Assembly: GCF_016918855.1 (NCBI RefSeq)
Contig: NZ_JADKYB010000013.1
Span: 186,001-250,000 of the forward strand
Direction: 5' to 3'
DNA from: Actinacidiphila acididurans
GTDB lineage: Bacteria > Actinomycetota > Actinomycetes > Streptomycetales > Streptomycetaceae
DNA: 64,000 bases
The notes under the pieces were generated by a model. That model was not told the origin of the DNA, ran no database searches, and worked only from the letters and a program-made list of their open reading frames with translations. Position numbers and translations under genes: made by a program. This document shows positions 17,705-25,776 of the stretch, piece after piece; positions within the stretch are counted from its first letter, which is position 1; each line of letters starts with the position of its first letter.

Positions 17705-19180
17705 ATGGCCATCGAGCCGTCCACCACCACGACGCCGCCGGGCGCCGCGCGGTCCACCGCCTCGGTCGCCTTCCGCAGCGCGCTGGACGTGATCCGCGAC
17801 GTGGAGCCGCGGGTGGCCGACGCCATCGCGCAGGAGGTCACCGACCAGCGCGAGATGCTCAAGCTGATCGCCAGCGAGAACTACGCCTCCCCGGCCACGC
17901 TGCTTGCCATGGGCAACTGGTTCAGCGACAAGTACGCCGAGGGCACCGTCGGGCGCCGCTTCTACGCCGGCTGCCGCAACGTGGACACCGTGGAGGCGCT
18001 GGCCGCCGAGCACGCCCGTACGGTCTTCGGCGCCGCGCACGCGTACGTGCAGCCGCACTCGGGCATCGACGCGAACCTGGTGGCCTTCTGGGCGGTGCTC
18101 TCCCAGCGGGTGGAGACCCCGGCGCTGGCGGCGGCGGGCGTCCGGCAGGTCAACGACCTGTCCGAGCAGGACTGGGCGCGACTGCGCGCCGAGTTCGGCA
18201 ACCAGCGGATGCTCGGCATGTCGCTGGACGCTGGCGGCCACCTCACGCACGGCTTCCGCCCCAACATCTCCGGCAAGATGTTCGACCAGCGCAGCTACGG
18301 CACCGACCCGGAGACGGGACTGCTGGACTACGACGCGGTGCGCGCCGCGGCCCGCGAGTTCCGGCCGCTGATCCTGGTGGCGGGCTACTCCGCCTACCCG
18401 CGGCTGGTCAACTTCCGCCTGATGCGGGAGATCGCCGACGAGGTGGGCGCCACCTTGATGGTCGACATGGCGCACTTCGCGGGCCTGGTCGCGGGCAAGG
18501 TGCTGACCGGGGACTTCGACCCGGTGCCGCACGCGCAGATCGTCACCACCACCACGCACAAGTCGCTGCGCGGGCCGCGCGGCGGCATGGTGCTGTGCGA
18601 CGACTCGCTGGCCGAGCACGTGGACCGGGGCTGCCCGATGGTGCTGGGCGGTCCGCTGCCGCACGTGATGGCGGCCAAGGCGGTGGCGCTGGCGGAGGCC
18701 GGCCGCCCGGAGTTCGGTACGTACGCGCAGGCGATCGTGGACAACGCGCGGGCGCTGGCCGAGGGGCTGCTGCGGCGCGGCGCGAAGCTGGTGACCGGCG
18801 GCACCGACAACCACCTGGTGCTCATCGACGTGTCCGGTTACGGGCTGACCGGCCGTCAGGCCGAGGCGGCGCTGCTGGAGGCGGGCATCGTCACCAACCG
18901 CAACTCGGTGCCGCGGGACCCGAACGGCGCCTGGTACACCTCGGGCATCCGGATCGGCACCCCGGCGCTGACCACGCGGGGCCTCGGCACAGCGGAGATG
19001 GACGAGGTGGCAGGGCTGCTGGACACGGTGCTGTCGGCGGCGAGCGCCGCGCCGGCCGCCAAGGGCGGTCTGTCCAAGGCGAAGCACGTGCTGGACGCGG
19101 CCGTGGCCGAGCAGGTGGCCAAGCGGGGTTCCGACCTGCTGGCGGGCTTTCCGCTCTACCCGGGCATCGACCTGAGCTGA
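17705..19180 (+). CDS. glyA: serine hydroxymethyltransferase
   Basis: A 491-residue PLP enzyme. ATG 17705 is preceded by GGAGGAG. Fold-type I signatures: substrate loop IASENYASPA near residues 55-64, EGTVGRRFYAGC, the PLP-aspartate strand VDMAHFAGLV and the Schiff-base lysine Lys286 in TTTTHKSLRGPRGG. It interconverts serine and glycine with tetrahydrofolate. Compared with the 415-430-residue enzyme of E. coli it is longer, with an extra VLSQRVETPALAAAGVRQVNDLSEQDW insertion around 130-156, as in the actinobacterial glyA2-type proteins. Regulated by the ZTP riboswitch and ended by a 20-bp hairpin. Confidence 0.95.
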   Translation: MAIEPSTTTTPPGAARSTASVAFRSALDVIRDVEPRVADAIAQEVTDQREMLKLIASENYASPATLLAMGNWFSDKYAEGTVGRRFYAGCRNVDTVEALAAEHARTVFGAAHAYVQPHSGIDANLVAFWAVLSQRVETPALAAAGVRQVNDLSEQDWARLRAEFGNQRMLGMSLDAGGHLTHGFRPNISGKMFDQRSYGTDPETGLLDYDAVRAAAREFRPLILVAGYSAYPRLVNFRLMREIADEVGATLMVDMAHFAGLVAGKVLTGDFDPVPHAQIVTTTTHKSLRGPRGGMVLCDDSLAEHVDRGCPMVLGGPLPHVMAAKAVALAEAGRPEFGTYAQAIVDNARALAEGLLRRGAKLVTGGTDNHLVLIDVSGYGLTGRQAEAALLEAGIVTNRNSVPRDPNGAWYTSGIRIGTPALTTRGLGTAEMDEVAGLLDTVLSAASAAPAAKGGLSKAKHVLDAAVAEQVAKRGSDLLAGFPLYPGIDLS

Positions 19181-19200
19181 CGCCGGGGCCGGACGACGAT

Positions 19201-19243
19201 GCGCCGGGGCCGTACGGTTCGCCGAACCGTACGGCCCCGGCGC
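19201..19243 (+). terminator. glyA terminator, perfect 20-bp stem
   Basis: Positions 19201-19220 pair perfectly with 19224-19243 around a 3-nt loop (GCC), followed by GTTTCC. It starts 20 nt after the glyA stop. Among the strongest hairpins in the window. Confidence 0.82.
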
Positions 19244-19299
19244 GTTTCCGGGCTGGTGCGGGCCTGTGCGGGCTGTGCCGTCGGGCGGCTGAGGCGGCG

Positions 19300-19347
19300 C
19301 GTCAGGCGAAGGGCCCGTCAGGCGAAGGGCCCGTCAGGCGAAGGACC
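19300..19347. repeat. three tandem 16-bp repeats at the 3' end of a membrane protein gene
   Basis: CGTCAGGCGAAGGGCC occurs at 19300-19315 and 19316-19331, and with one change at 19332-19347. The third copy carries the stop codon and last residues of the gene at 19334-19657, so the gene end has been duplicated downstream. Confidence 0.7.
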
Positions 19348-19657
19348 AGATGACGCCGTGATTGGCGACGGTCAGTCCCACCACGATCAGCAGGTCGGCG
19401 ACACCCAGGGCCAGGCCCAGCAGGGCGCGGCCGCGGCGGCGGGTGCCGCGGGAGAGCGCGACCAGGGCCAGCACGACGGCGGCCGGGCCGAGCACGAAGT
19501 TGAGGACGAGCAGGCCGGGCAGGCCCAGCAGGAAGGACGCGACGGCCATACCGTCGGCGTCACGGGTCCGCGGTGCGGACGGGGCCGGTTCCGTTCCCCG
19601 GGCCGGGGTCGGGGCCGGGGTCGGGGTGACGGGCGGTTCGGTGGCTGCGGTTTTCAC
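19334..19657 (-). CDS. small two-helix membrane protein, DUF4190-like
   Basis: A 107-residue protein from GTG 19657 (AGAGG 7 nt upstream). A Pro/Thr-rich N-terminal 45 residues precede the pair of hydrophobic segments MAVASFLLGLPGLLVLNFVLGPAAVVLALVAL and ALLGLALGVADLLIVVGLTVAN, joined by a basic loop SRGTRRRGR. This layout, including the A-A-S-x-x-L-G-x-x-x opening, is that of DUF4190 proteins. Function unknown; possibly a membrane-bound accessory protein. Probably cotranscribed with the 50-residue gene just upstream. Confidence 0.65.
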   Translation of the reverse strand: MKTAATEPPVTPTPAPTPARGTEPAPSAPRTRDADGMAVASFLLGLPGLLVLNFVLGPAAVVLALVALSRGTRRRGRALLGLALGVADLLIVVGLTVANHGVIWSFA

Positions 19658-19707
19658 GGTGTTCCTCTCCGGAGCGGTCGTGGAACGGTCGTGGGGTGAC
19701 GGCGGGG

Positions 19708-19860
19708 TCAGCCGCGATGGCGGCCGATCCGCTCGCGGACGGCGAAGGCGATCAGCCACAGCGCGATACCGGCGGCGGCCACGGTGAAGACCGTGAGCGA
19801 GGTGTGGGCGGCGGCGCCCATCAGGATGCCCATGCCCAGCAGGAGAACGACGAGGCTCAT
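19708..19860 (-). CDS. very small membrane protein
   Basis: A 50-residue protein (MSLVVLLLGMGILMGAAAHTSL...) that is almost wholly two hydrophobic segments with a basic C-terminal tail RERIGRHRG. GGAG lies about 11 nt before ATG 19860. Divergent from the TetR gene across a 103-bp region with an inverted repeat, so the TetR protein may regulate it. No family recognised. Confidence 0.55.
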   Translation of the reverse strand: MSLVVLLLGMGILMGAAAHTSLTVFTVAAAGIALWLIAFAVRERIGRHRG

Positions 19861-19906
19861 GTCGGCTGCGTCTCCGGGGAGTTGAAGTTTCGGCTGACAC
19901 TTGTTC

Positions 19907-19921
19907 ACTGACTTCTTCAGT
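19907..19921. promoter_or_regulatory. putative TetR operator in divergent region
   Basis: ACTGA-N5-TCAGT (19907-19921). Its surroundings TTGTTCACTGA recur as TTGTTTACTGA at about 19948-19958, just before the TetR start. Two related half-sites in a divergent intergenic region are typical of TetR autoregulation. Confidence 0.5.
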
Positions 19922-19963
19922 CTACGGTGGCGAAATTCGGCGAACGGTTGTTTACTGAATGAC

Positions 19964-20599
19964 ATGAGTCACACTTCCGGGGTCCGTCAGGCCCAGAAGC
20001 GGCAGACACGCCAGGCCCTGCTCGACGCGGGCCTGCGGCTGCTGGAGCAGCAGAACCTCAGCAGCCTGGGCCTGCGCGAACTCACCCGCGAAGTGGGCGT
20101 CTCCCCCGCCGCCTTCTACCGCCACTTCCCGGACCTGGCCGCCCTCGGCGTCGCCCTCGTCGAGGAGGCGCTCGGCAGCCTGCACGGCGTGGTGCGCGCG
20201 GTGATGGCACAGACGAGCGACTCGGGCGACCTCATCGACCGCGCGGTGGCGATCATCGCCGAGTACGTCGAACGCCACCGCCCGCACATCCGCTTCGTCG
20301 CCCGCGAGCGGTACGGCGGGGTGCGCGAGGTACGGGCGGCGATCGCAGCCCAACTCCACCGGTTCGCCGACGAAGTGGCCTCGGGCCTGGCCGCCCAGCC
20401 GCTGTCGGCGGGCTGGACCCCCGAGGAACTGCGGGTGCTCGCCGAACTCTACGTGGACCACATGGTGTCCACGGCCGCGGCCTTCCTCGACGTGCCCGCC
20501 GACGACCCCGAAGCCCGCGACCACTTGGTGCACGCCGCCCGGATGCGGCTGCGCATCATCAGCCTGGGGCGGGCGCACTGGCTGGACGAAACGGTGTGA
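19964..20599 (+). CDS. TetR-family regulator, FabR-like
   Basis: A 211-residue regulator. The helix-turn-helix is RQALLDAGLRLLEQQNLSSLGLRELTREVGVSPAAFYRHFPDLAALG. The order SPAAFYRHFPD and the following ALVEEALG match the FabR group, which represses unsaturated fatty acid genes in proteobacteria; in actinomycetes the targets of such homologues are mostly unknown. The C-terminal ligand domain ends RMRLRIISLGRAHW. ATG 19964 fits the usual MSxxxGVRQAQKxxTR start. Divergent from the small membrane protein genes. Confidence 0.85.
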   Translation: MSHTSGVRQAQKRQTRQALLDAGLRLLEQQNLSSLGLRELTREVGVSPAAFYRHFPDLAALGVALVEEALGSLHGVVRAVMAQTSDSGDLIDRAVAIIAEYVERHRPHIRFVARERYGGVREVRAAIAAQLHRFADEVASGLAAQPLSAGWTPEELRVLAELYVDHMVSTAAAFLDVPADDPEARDHLVHAARMRLRIISLGRAHWLDETV

Positions 20600-20638
20600 G
20601 GGTGCGGGGCCGCGGTGGGCGGTAGGGGGGCGGCAGGC

Positions 20639-20656
20639 GGGGAGAGCGCTCTCCCC
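20639..20656. promoter_or_regulatory. palindrome GGGGAGAGCGCTCTCCCC
   Basis: A perfect 18-bp palindrome containing the GAGAGCGCTCTC core (20642-20653), between the TetR stop and the AraC-type gene. It may be a LacI-type operator or a termination element; see the list of further copies in the findings. Confidence 0.55.
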
Positions 20657-20941
20657 TGCGCAGCCGCCGACACCCGCCGGCCCCTCACCCCGCAAACGGA
20701 CGAGCCGGTACGGACGCCCTCGGCCCGCACCGGCTCTCCCCCGCTGCCACCACGCCCTCCCCAACGTGGCCGGCCGTGCCCGCGGGCGCGACCGGCCTCG
20801 ATCCTGCACCGCCCTGGGCGAGGTGGGGAGGACGGAACGCGTCAGCGGCGGACTCAACGCGCCACATCACGCGTAAGCTGCGGGAACACCTCCACCGCCC
20901 GCCAGGAGGCCACCGTTCGTCGTCCGCAGGAGGTGCCCGGA

Positions 20942-21958
20942 ATGCTCCCCGCGCCGGTGCCTGCCGCCGCCTCGCTCACCGAGAGCGTCATGGTGCCCCG
21001 ATTCATCGCCACCGCGTCCGCCCGCGGGCCGCGTGAGGCCGAGGCGCTGCTGCGGGCGGCGGGCCTGCCCACCGTACTGCGCGATCCGGAGACCGCGCGC
21101 TCGCCGTCGGCGGCCACGTACCGGCTGTGGGGCGCGGTGCTGGCGGCGCACGGGCGGCCGGATGCGGGGCTGCTGGCCGCCGCGGACTACCGGCCGGGCC
21201 GGCTGGACCTGTTCGACTACCTGCTGAGCACCGCGCCCACCGTCGGTGAGGGCCTGGCCCGGGCCGCGGCCGGCATCCACCTGGTGAGCAGCAACTCGGC
21301 GCTGAGCACGACGGTGCGCGGCGACGAGGTGGAGATCGGCTACGGGGTGCTGTGCGGGGACGAGGAACTGCGGGGCGTGGTGGCCGAGTTCGCGCTCGGC
21401 GTGGTCACCGCGCAATTGCGCTGGGCCACCGGGACAGCGCTCTCCCCGCTCCGGGTGTCCCTGACCCACCGAGCGCCGCGCCGGGCGGGCGCGTACCGGC
21501 GGGTCTTCGGGCCGGCCGGGCTGGAGTTCGGCGCCGCGGCGGACTCGATCACGCTGCGCCGGGCCGACCTCGAGCGGCCACTGGTCACCGCCGACCCGGC
21601 GCTCGCGGCGATCATCCGGCGCGCCGCCGAGGCCGTCCGGCCGCCCCGGCCGCCGGACGGCGGCCCGGTACCGGGGCTGCGCGAGGTGATCATCGCTCAA
21701 CTGCCGGGCGGGCGGCCCTCGCTGGCCGAGGCGGCCCGGCGGCTCGCGGTCAGCACCCGCACTCTTCAGCGCCGGCTCACCGAGGCGGGCACGACCTGGC
21801 GGGCCGAACTGGACGCGGTGCGCCGCGAGCAATCGGCCGGCCTGTGGCCCGACGGCAGCTGCGCCCAGACCCGCGCGGCCCGGCTCGGTTTCGCCGAGTC
21901 CCGGTCGCTGCGCCGTGCGATGAACCGCTGGGACGCCCGCGACCGCGACGCCGTCTGA
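20942..21958 (+). CDS. AraC-family transcriptional regulator with arabinose-binding-like N-terminal domain
   Basis: A 338-residue regulator. ATG 20942 has AGGAGGTG 7 nt upstream. The N-terminal 200 residues are the ArgR/OruR-like sensor domain (LWGAVLAAHGRPDAGLLAAADYRPGRLDLFDYLLSTAPTVGEGLARA). The C-terminal helix-turn-helix begins PSLAEAARRLAVSTRTLQRRLTEAGTTWRAELDAVRREQ, and its second half is shortened: the usual A-x-x-LGYxxxSxFxRAFKRWxGxTPxxYR appears as AARLGFAESRSLRRAMNRW. The clipped second helix could weaken DNA binding. No target is apparent. One near-match to the GAGAGCGCTCTC repeat lies inside at 21433-21444. Confidence 0.82.
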   Translation: MLPAPVPAAASLTESVMVPRFIATASARGPREAEALLRAAGLPTVLRDPETARSPSAATYRLWGAVLAAHGRPDAGLLAAADYRPGRLDLFDYLLSTAPTVGEGLARAAAGIHLVSSNSALSTTVRGDEVEIGYGVLCGDEELRGVVAEFALGVVTAQLRWATGTALSPLRVSLTHRAPRRAGAYRRVFGPAGLEFGAAADSITLRRADLERPLVTADPALAAIIRRAAEAVRPPRPPDGGPVPGLREVIIAQLPGGRPSLAEAARRLAVSTRTLQRRLTEAGTTWRAELDAVRREQSAGLWPDGSCAQTRAARLGFAESRSLRRAMNRWDARDRDAV

Positions 21959-22151
21959 CCGCACCGTCCGACCGCGCCGCCGGACCGGGGGGCGCGCGTC
22001 TTCACCGCGCGCCCGCAATTCGGGTACGCGACGCGCCAAACCGGGCCCGGGACCGCTAATCTGATTCCCCATCAGGGCAATGCAATTGCGCGGCGGCCGG
22101 GAGTCGCGGCCGGGCACGCCGCGGTGGACGCCGGAGCCAGGAGGCGGACGC

Positions 22152-22952
22152 ATGGAGGCGGAACCCGGGCGGGCGGGGCCGGTGGTACGGACCGGGGGGT
22201 GCCCGGCCGATCAGCTGGCCGCGCTGCTGGCGCGGGCGGACAGCCGGGAGCAGGCCGAACGGCACCTGGCCGGGGCCGAATCGGCGCTGATGCACTACTG
22301 CGGACTCCAGTCGTGCCGGCACACCAACGGGCCGCCGCGGCGGATGGACCGGCGCACCTTCCGGCACAGTTTCCTGCTGCCCGACGGTGACGTACGGGTG
22401 GTGTGGGAGCTGGAGTACGACACCGGCGCCGACGGGGTGACGCGGCGCAGCCTCGTCACCGAGCGGGAGACCCTGGCGCTGGCCGAGTGGGACGCCGACC
22501 TGCCCTTCGGCGGTCCGGTGGGGGTGCCCGAACTGGCGGCGGACGACCCGTACGGCCTCGGGACAGCGCTCTCCGTTCCGGACGAGCCCGCGGTGCCGGA
22601 CCCCGGTCGCCGGCGGCGCCGCCCGTACCCCGAGGGCGAATCCGCCGAGCACGCCCGCCGGCTGCTGCGCCGCGCGGCCAACCCCAATGCCCCGGGCCCG
22701 GGCATCGCGGCCCGGCTGCACGCCGCGATCGCGCACGACATCGCCATCGTCGCCCGGCGCAGTGCCCTGATCGCCGGGCGCCTGGTGTGCTGGTCGCTCT
22801 ACGAGCACGCGTTCCTGCTGATGGACGGCACCGAGCTGAGCCTGTGGGAGATCGACCACACGCGGACGCCCAGCGGCGCACCGGTGTGCGAGGTGTACGT
22901 CTCCCAGGACGCGGCGCTGGACACCGCGATCCGCCGCATCGAGGCCGGCTGA
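22152..22952 (+). CDS. DUF6227-like protein with two repeated domains
   Basis: A 266-residue protein. ATG 22152 has GGAGG 7 nt upstream; an earlier ATG at 22080 lacks a site. Two halves are related: FRHSFLLPDGDVRVVWELEYDTG near residue 65 and YEHAFLLMDGTELSLWEIDHTRTPSGAPVCEVY near residue 220, each preceded by a helical stretch (ERHLAGAESALMHY and ARLHAAIAHDIAIVARR). I associate this with the streptomycete DUF6227 family, function unknown. It is soluble with no signal. A GACAGCGCTCTC near-palindrome lies inside at 22562-22573. Confidence 0.62.
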   Translation: MEAEPGRAGPVVRTGGCPADQLAALLARADSREQAERHLAGAESALMHYCGLQSCRHTNGPPRRMDRRTFRHSFLLPDGDVRVVWELEYDTGADGVTRRSLVTERETLALAEWDADLPFGGPVGVPELAADDPYGLGTALSVPDEPAVPDPGRRRRRPYPEGESAEHARRLLRRAANPNAPGPGIAARLHAAIAHDIAIVARRSALIAGRLVCWSLYEHAFLLMDGTELSLWEIDHTRTPSGAPVCEVYVSQDAALDTAIRRIEAG

Positions 22953-22989
22953 CTCCGGTACGGCCCCGCCGGGCGCGGGCGCGGCGGTT

Positions 22990-24240
22990 TCAGTGGCCGG
23001 TGTCCCGGTCGGCGGGGTCGGCGGGGTGGGCGTGGTCGATACGGTCCGCGGGGTGCGCGCCGTGCGGGCCCGGTCCGGCGGGCCGGCCCAGGGGGTGGTC
23101 CGGCTCGCCCGGGGTGCGGCCGGGGGCGGCGGGCCGCGCGGTGCCGACGGTGGTGCGCAGCTCGCGTTCCCGCTCGGACTCCTCCTGTTCGGTGAGCACC
23201 GACATGGTCAGCCGGGACAGCGGGGGCACGGGTTCGGTGCGGCCGGCCCGGTACCAGGCGATGATCACGGTCAGCCGGATCACCTTGCGGGCGACGTAGA
23301 AAAGCAGGAGCGCGAGCGGGAGTTCGGCGAAGACGGCGGTGAGGACCGCGCCGGTGAACTCGTCGCTGTTCCAGTCCAGCACGATGTCGAACCAGGCGTC
23401 GCAGCACAGCAGGGTGGCGGTCATCACCGCCCACGGGATGAAGATCTGCAGCCGCCGCCACGCGCACACCGCGGTCACCCCGATGACCACGATCAGCGCG
23501 GCGTCGAAGCCGACCCAGGCCAGCCGCCACTGGCTGACCTCGTGGTGGTTGGGCAGGCTCGCCGACAGGTAGCCGATCCACGGGATGAGGAACAGGAAGC
23601 TCGCGGTGACCACGGCGAGGAACAGCCGGCGCAGGTGCCGCAGGTGGGGGTCGTGCGGCGAGGGCACTTCGGTGAGCATGGCGTCCACTGTGCCGGACGG
23701 CGGGGTACGGGTGAGCAGCGCACCGGCCGTTTCCCTGCGTGTTTCCGGCGCCGCGGGCACCGGCGGCAGATCGGGGCGAGCCGCGCGGCCGCCGTCCGGG
23801 CGGGAACGCGCGGCCCGGAACGCCGCCACGGCGGCGTCTTCCCGGTCCGGGTCCGGCACCTCGTCCCGGCGGGCGGCACCCAACGCCCGGATCACCCCGG
23901 CGAGCCGGGCCTCGCCGGGATCGCCCGGGTCGGCCGGGGCGCCCGCGAGCAGGTCCTCCACCCGGCCCGGCGCCGGCCAGGGCGCGGGCGGGCCCGGGGT
24001 GCGGGCGTGCGGATGGGGGGACGGGCGGTGCGGCGAATCATCAGAGCGGGGGCCGGGAGAGCGCTCACCCGAAACGTCCAGGGCTCGCGGAGGGCCCGAA
24101 GCGGTCCCCGCCGCCGCGGGGTCCGGAGAGCGCTCTCTCTCCTCTTCCAGGACCCGCCGGTCACGGGACGCCCCGGCGGCGGGCCGCTCCTCCCGCGGGC
24201 GTTCGCGGGGCCGCTCGCCGGGGGCGGATGCGTTTGTCAC
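22990..24240 (-). CDS. four-helix membrane protein with long low-complexity N-terminal extension
   Basis: A 416-residue product from GTG 24240 (AAGGGGG upstream). Residues 1-90 are Arg/Pro/Glu-rich low complexity. Residues 90-150 (RVEDLLAGAPADPGDPGEARLAGVIRAL..., DREDAAVAAFRAARS) resemble the start of anti-sigma-associated proteins in Streptomyces. From ATG 23679 (MLTEVPSPHDPHLRHLRRLF) there is a compact four-helix membrane domain (IPWIGYLSASLPNHHEVSQW, FDAALIVVIGVTAVCAW, WAVMTATLLCCDAWFDIVLDW, AVLTAVFAELPLALLLFYV) with a hydrophilic tail. The membrane domain exists alone in many streptomycetes as a protein of about 180 residues, so this may be a fusion, or translation may start at 23679. Function unknown. 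Confidence 0.62.
   Translation of the reverse strand: MTNASAPGERPRERPREERPAAGASRDRRVLEEERERSPDPAAAGTASGPPRALDVSGERSPGPRSDDSPHRPSPHPHARTPGPPAPWPAPGRVEDLLAGAPADPGDPGEARLAGVIRALGAARRDEVPDPDREDAAVAAFRAARSRPDGGRAARPDLPPVPAAPETRRETAGALLTRTPPSGTVDAMLTEVPSPHDPHLRHLRRLFLAVVTASFLFLIPWIGYLSASLPNHHEVSQWRLAWVGFDAALIVVIGVTAVCAWRRLQIFIPWAVMTATLLCCDAWFDIVLDWNSDEFTGAVLTAVFAELPLALLLFYVARKVIRLTVIIAWYRAGRTEPVPPLSRLTMSVLTEQEESERERELRTTVGTARPAAPGRTPGEPDHPLGRPAGPGPHGAHPADRIDHAHPADPADRDTGH
24057..24137. repeat. two copies of the GAGAGCGCTCTC palindrome inside a coding region
   Basis: A perfect GAGAGCGCTCTC at 24126-24137 and a one-mismatch copy GAGAGCGCTCAC at 24057-24068, 69 nt apart (a multiple of three). Both lie in the low-complexity N-terminal extension of the membrane protein, reading as ERSP in the protein. 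Confidence 0.6.
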
Positions 24241-24394
24241 GCGGTTGCCCCCTTCCGTCGGATCGAGGGCGGGGTTGCAGCGCGGTGACGGGACCGCGTA
24301 CCGCCCTCGGGCACGCGGTCCCAGACCTCACAGCGCACAGGAGACATAAAACGTCACAGCAGTCACACCGGCAACGCGGCAGCCGGGCCGCGGT

Positions 24395-24925
24395 TCAGCA
24401 CTCGCCGGCCGCGGGGTCGAGCTTCTGCACCGCCTCGGCGAAGGAGCCGACCAGGTCCTCGCCGACCCGGTCGACCACCTGGGCGCGCAGCGCCTTGGCC
24501 AGGGAGCGGGTGACGGCGAGCACGGTCGCGGTGCCGGCCGGGGTCAGCGCGGTGAAGGTGACCCGGCGGTCGCCGTCCGAGGGGCGGCGTTCCACCAGCC
24601 CGGCCTCGGCGAGCCGGTCGACCACTTTGGTGGTGCCCGCGGTGGAGAAGCCGAGGGTCTGGGCGAGCTGGTTCATGGGGGCGGCCCGGCCGGGGGCGGC
24701 GACCAGGTAGAGCAGGGCTTTGTAGGAGGAGGGCGCGAGGCCGTTGGCCGCCTCGACGTCGGCGAACAGGCCGTCGGTCAGCCGGCGGACCCCCGACTCC
24801 AGGGTGTGCCACTGCTGGAGCAGCGCCAGATCCGCGGCGTCCACCCCGATCGCCAGGGCCTCGACGGGTGACTCGTCCCCGGGGCACGCCGCTTCGGATG
24901 GGCGCGTCCGCACCGGTTCCGCCAT
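24395..24925 (-). CDS. MarR-family transcriptional regulator
   Basis: A 176-residue MarR regulator. ATG 24925 has GGGGAG 8 nt upstream. Winged helix-turn-helix: LAPSSYKALLYLVAAPGRAAPMNQLAQTLGFSTAGTTKVVDRLAEAGLVERRPSDGDRRVTFTALTPAGTATV, with the DxR wing tip. The N-terminal 25 residues are a flexible extension. It is divergent from the YceI gene across 179 bp that contain several inverted and direct repeats, so it probably represses itself and YceI. Confidence 0.9.
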   Translation of the reverse strand: MAEPVRTRPSEAACPGDESPVEALAIGVDAADLALLQQWHTLESGVRRLTDGLFADVEAANGLAPSSYKALLYLVAAPGRAAPMNQLAQTLGFSTAGTTKVVDRLAEAGLVERRPSDGDRRVTFTALTPAGTATVLAVTRSLAKALRAQVVDRVGEDLVGSFAEAVQKLDPAAGEC

Positions 24926-24991
24926 GCCGCACACTCCCCGCTTCCACCGCTCGCCTTCGGCCGGCTGCCCCGTGACCCGCCGCTTCCAGGA

Positions 24992-25076
24992 TAGCCATCC
25001 GGCTAATATCTCGCTGGTTACCTAATATCTGGTAGCGTATTGAGCGCTCAATCAAATGCGGGGGTGGAGCGCTCTC
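24992..25076. promoter_or_regulatory. divergent MarR/YceI control region
   Basis: Elements in order: TAGCC-N4-GGCTA (24992-25005), the direct repeat CTAATATCT (25003-25011 and 25022-25030, 19 bp apart), the perfect palindrome ATTGAGCGCTCAAT (25039-25052), and GTGGAGCGCTCTCCC (25064-25078), a partial copy of the GAGAGCGCTCTC repeat. The AT-rich CTAATATCT copies stand out in this GC-rich DNA and are good MarR half-site or -10 candidates. Confidence 0.6.
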
Positions 25077-25104
25077 CCGCCGTCCCCTTGGAAGGACCAC
25101 TGCC

Positions 25105-25656
25105 ATGTCGAACCCCACCGGCACCCCGAACACCGACCGCCCGGCCGCCACGGACGCGGCGGCCGGCCACTGGGTCCTGGACCCGGCGCAGTCCTCGGTG
25201 CGGATCGCGAGCAAGACGATGTGGGGGCTCGTGACCGTCAAGGGCGAGTTCGCCGACGTGACCGGCCAGGGCGAGGTGCTGCCCGGCGGCACGGCGAGCG
25301 GCAGCCTCACCGTCCGCGCCGCCTCGATCGACACCGGCAACGCCAAGCGCGACACCCACCTGCGCTCGGCCGACTTCTTCGGCGCCGACGAGCACCCCGA
25401 CCTGGTCTTCACCGCCCGCTCGGTGACCCCGAGCGGCAACGGCACCGCCGAGGTCGCCGGCGAACTGACGGTGCGCGGCGTCTCGCGCCCGGTGGCCTTC
25501 GCCGCCCGGCTGACCGTCTCCTCCGCCCAGGACGTCACCCTGGAGGCGGAGACGGCCCTGGACCGTGCCGAGTTCGGCATGACCTGGAACCAGCTCGGCA
25601 TGATCAAGGGCGCGACCACCGTCACCATCGCGGCCCGCTTCCGTCACGAGGGCTGA
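25105..25656 (+). CDS. YceI-family lipocalin-like protein
   Basis: A 183-residue YceI domain protein: GHWVLDPAQSSVRIASKTMWGLVTVKGEF at the start, the central DIDTGNAKRDTHLRSADFFGADEHPDLVF-type segment (here ASIDTGNAKRDTHLRSADFF) and the final LDRAEFGMTWN...GATTVTIAARF. These bind long-chain polyisoprenoid molecules in a lipocalin-like barrel. No signal peptide is seen, so it is cytoplasmic or peripherally associated, as usual for streptomycete forms. Paired with the divergent MarR gene, an arrangement that suggests response to a lipophilic stress signal (inference). Confidence 0.9.
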   Translation: MSNPTGTPNTDRPAATDAAAGHWVLDPAQSSVRIASKTMWGLVTVKGEFADVTGQGEVLPGGTASGSLTVRAASIDTGNAKRDTHLRSADFFGADEHPDLVFTARSVTPSGNGTAEVAGELTVRGVSRPVAFAARLTVSSAQDVTLEAETALDRAEFGMTWNQLGMIKGATTVTIAARFRHEG

Positions 25657-25670
25657 TAGGCGGGCCCGAG

Positions 25671-25690
25671 GTCGTCGCCCGGGCGGCGAC
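25671..25690. terminator. GC-rich hairpin between YceI and GH6 genes
   Basis: GTCG and CGCCCGGGCG/CGAC form a near-perfect 20-bp palindrome with one mismatch, located between convergent genes. Probable shared terminator. Confidence 0.4.
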
Positions 25691-25776
25691 GCGCACCGTC
25701 ACCGGCCGCGTCGCCTGCGCCCGTACCGCGGCGACACCCCGTACCTCCGTCGCGACCGTCGGCCCCGTCACGGCTG

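Noticed and set aside
16472..19087. Possible 871-residue minus-strand protein spanning glyA and the hydrolase gene
   Set aside because: The part opposite glyA has no protein motif and the true hydrolase begins at 17527.
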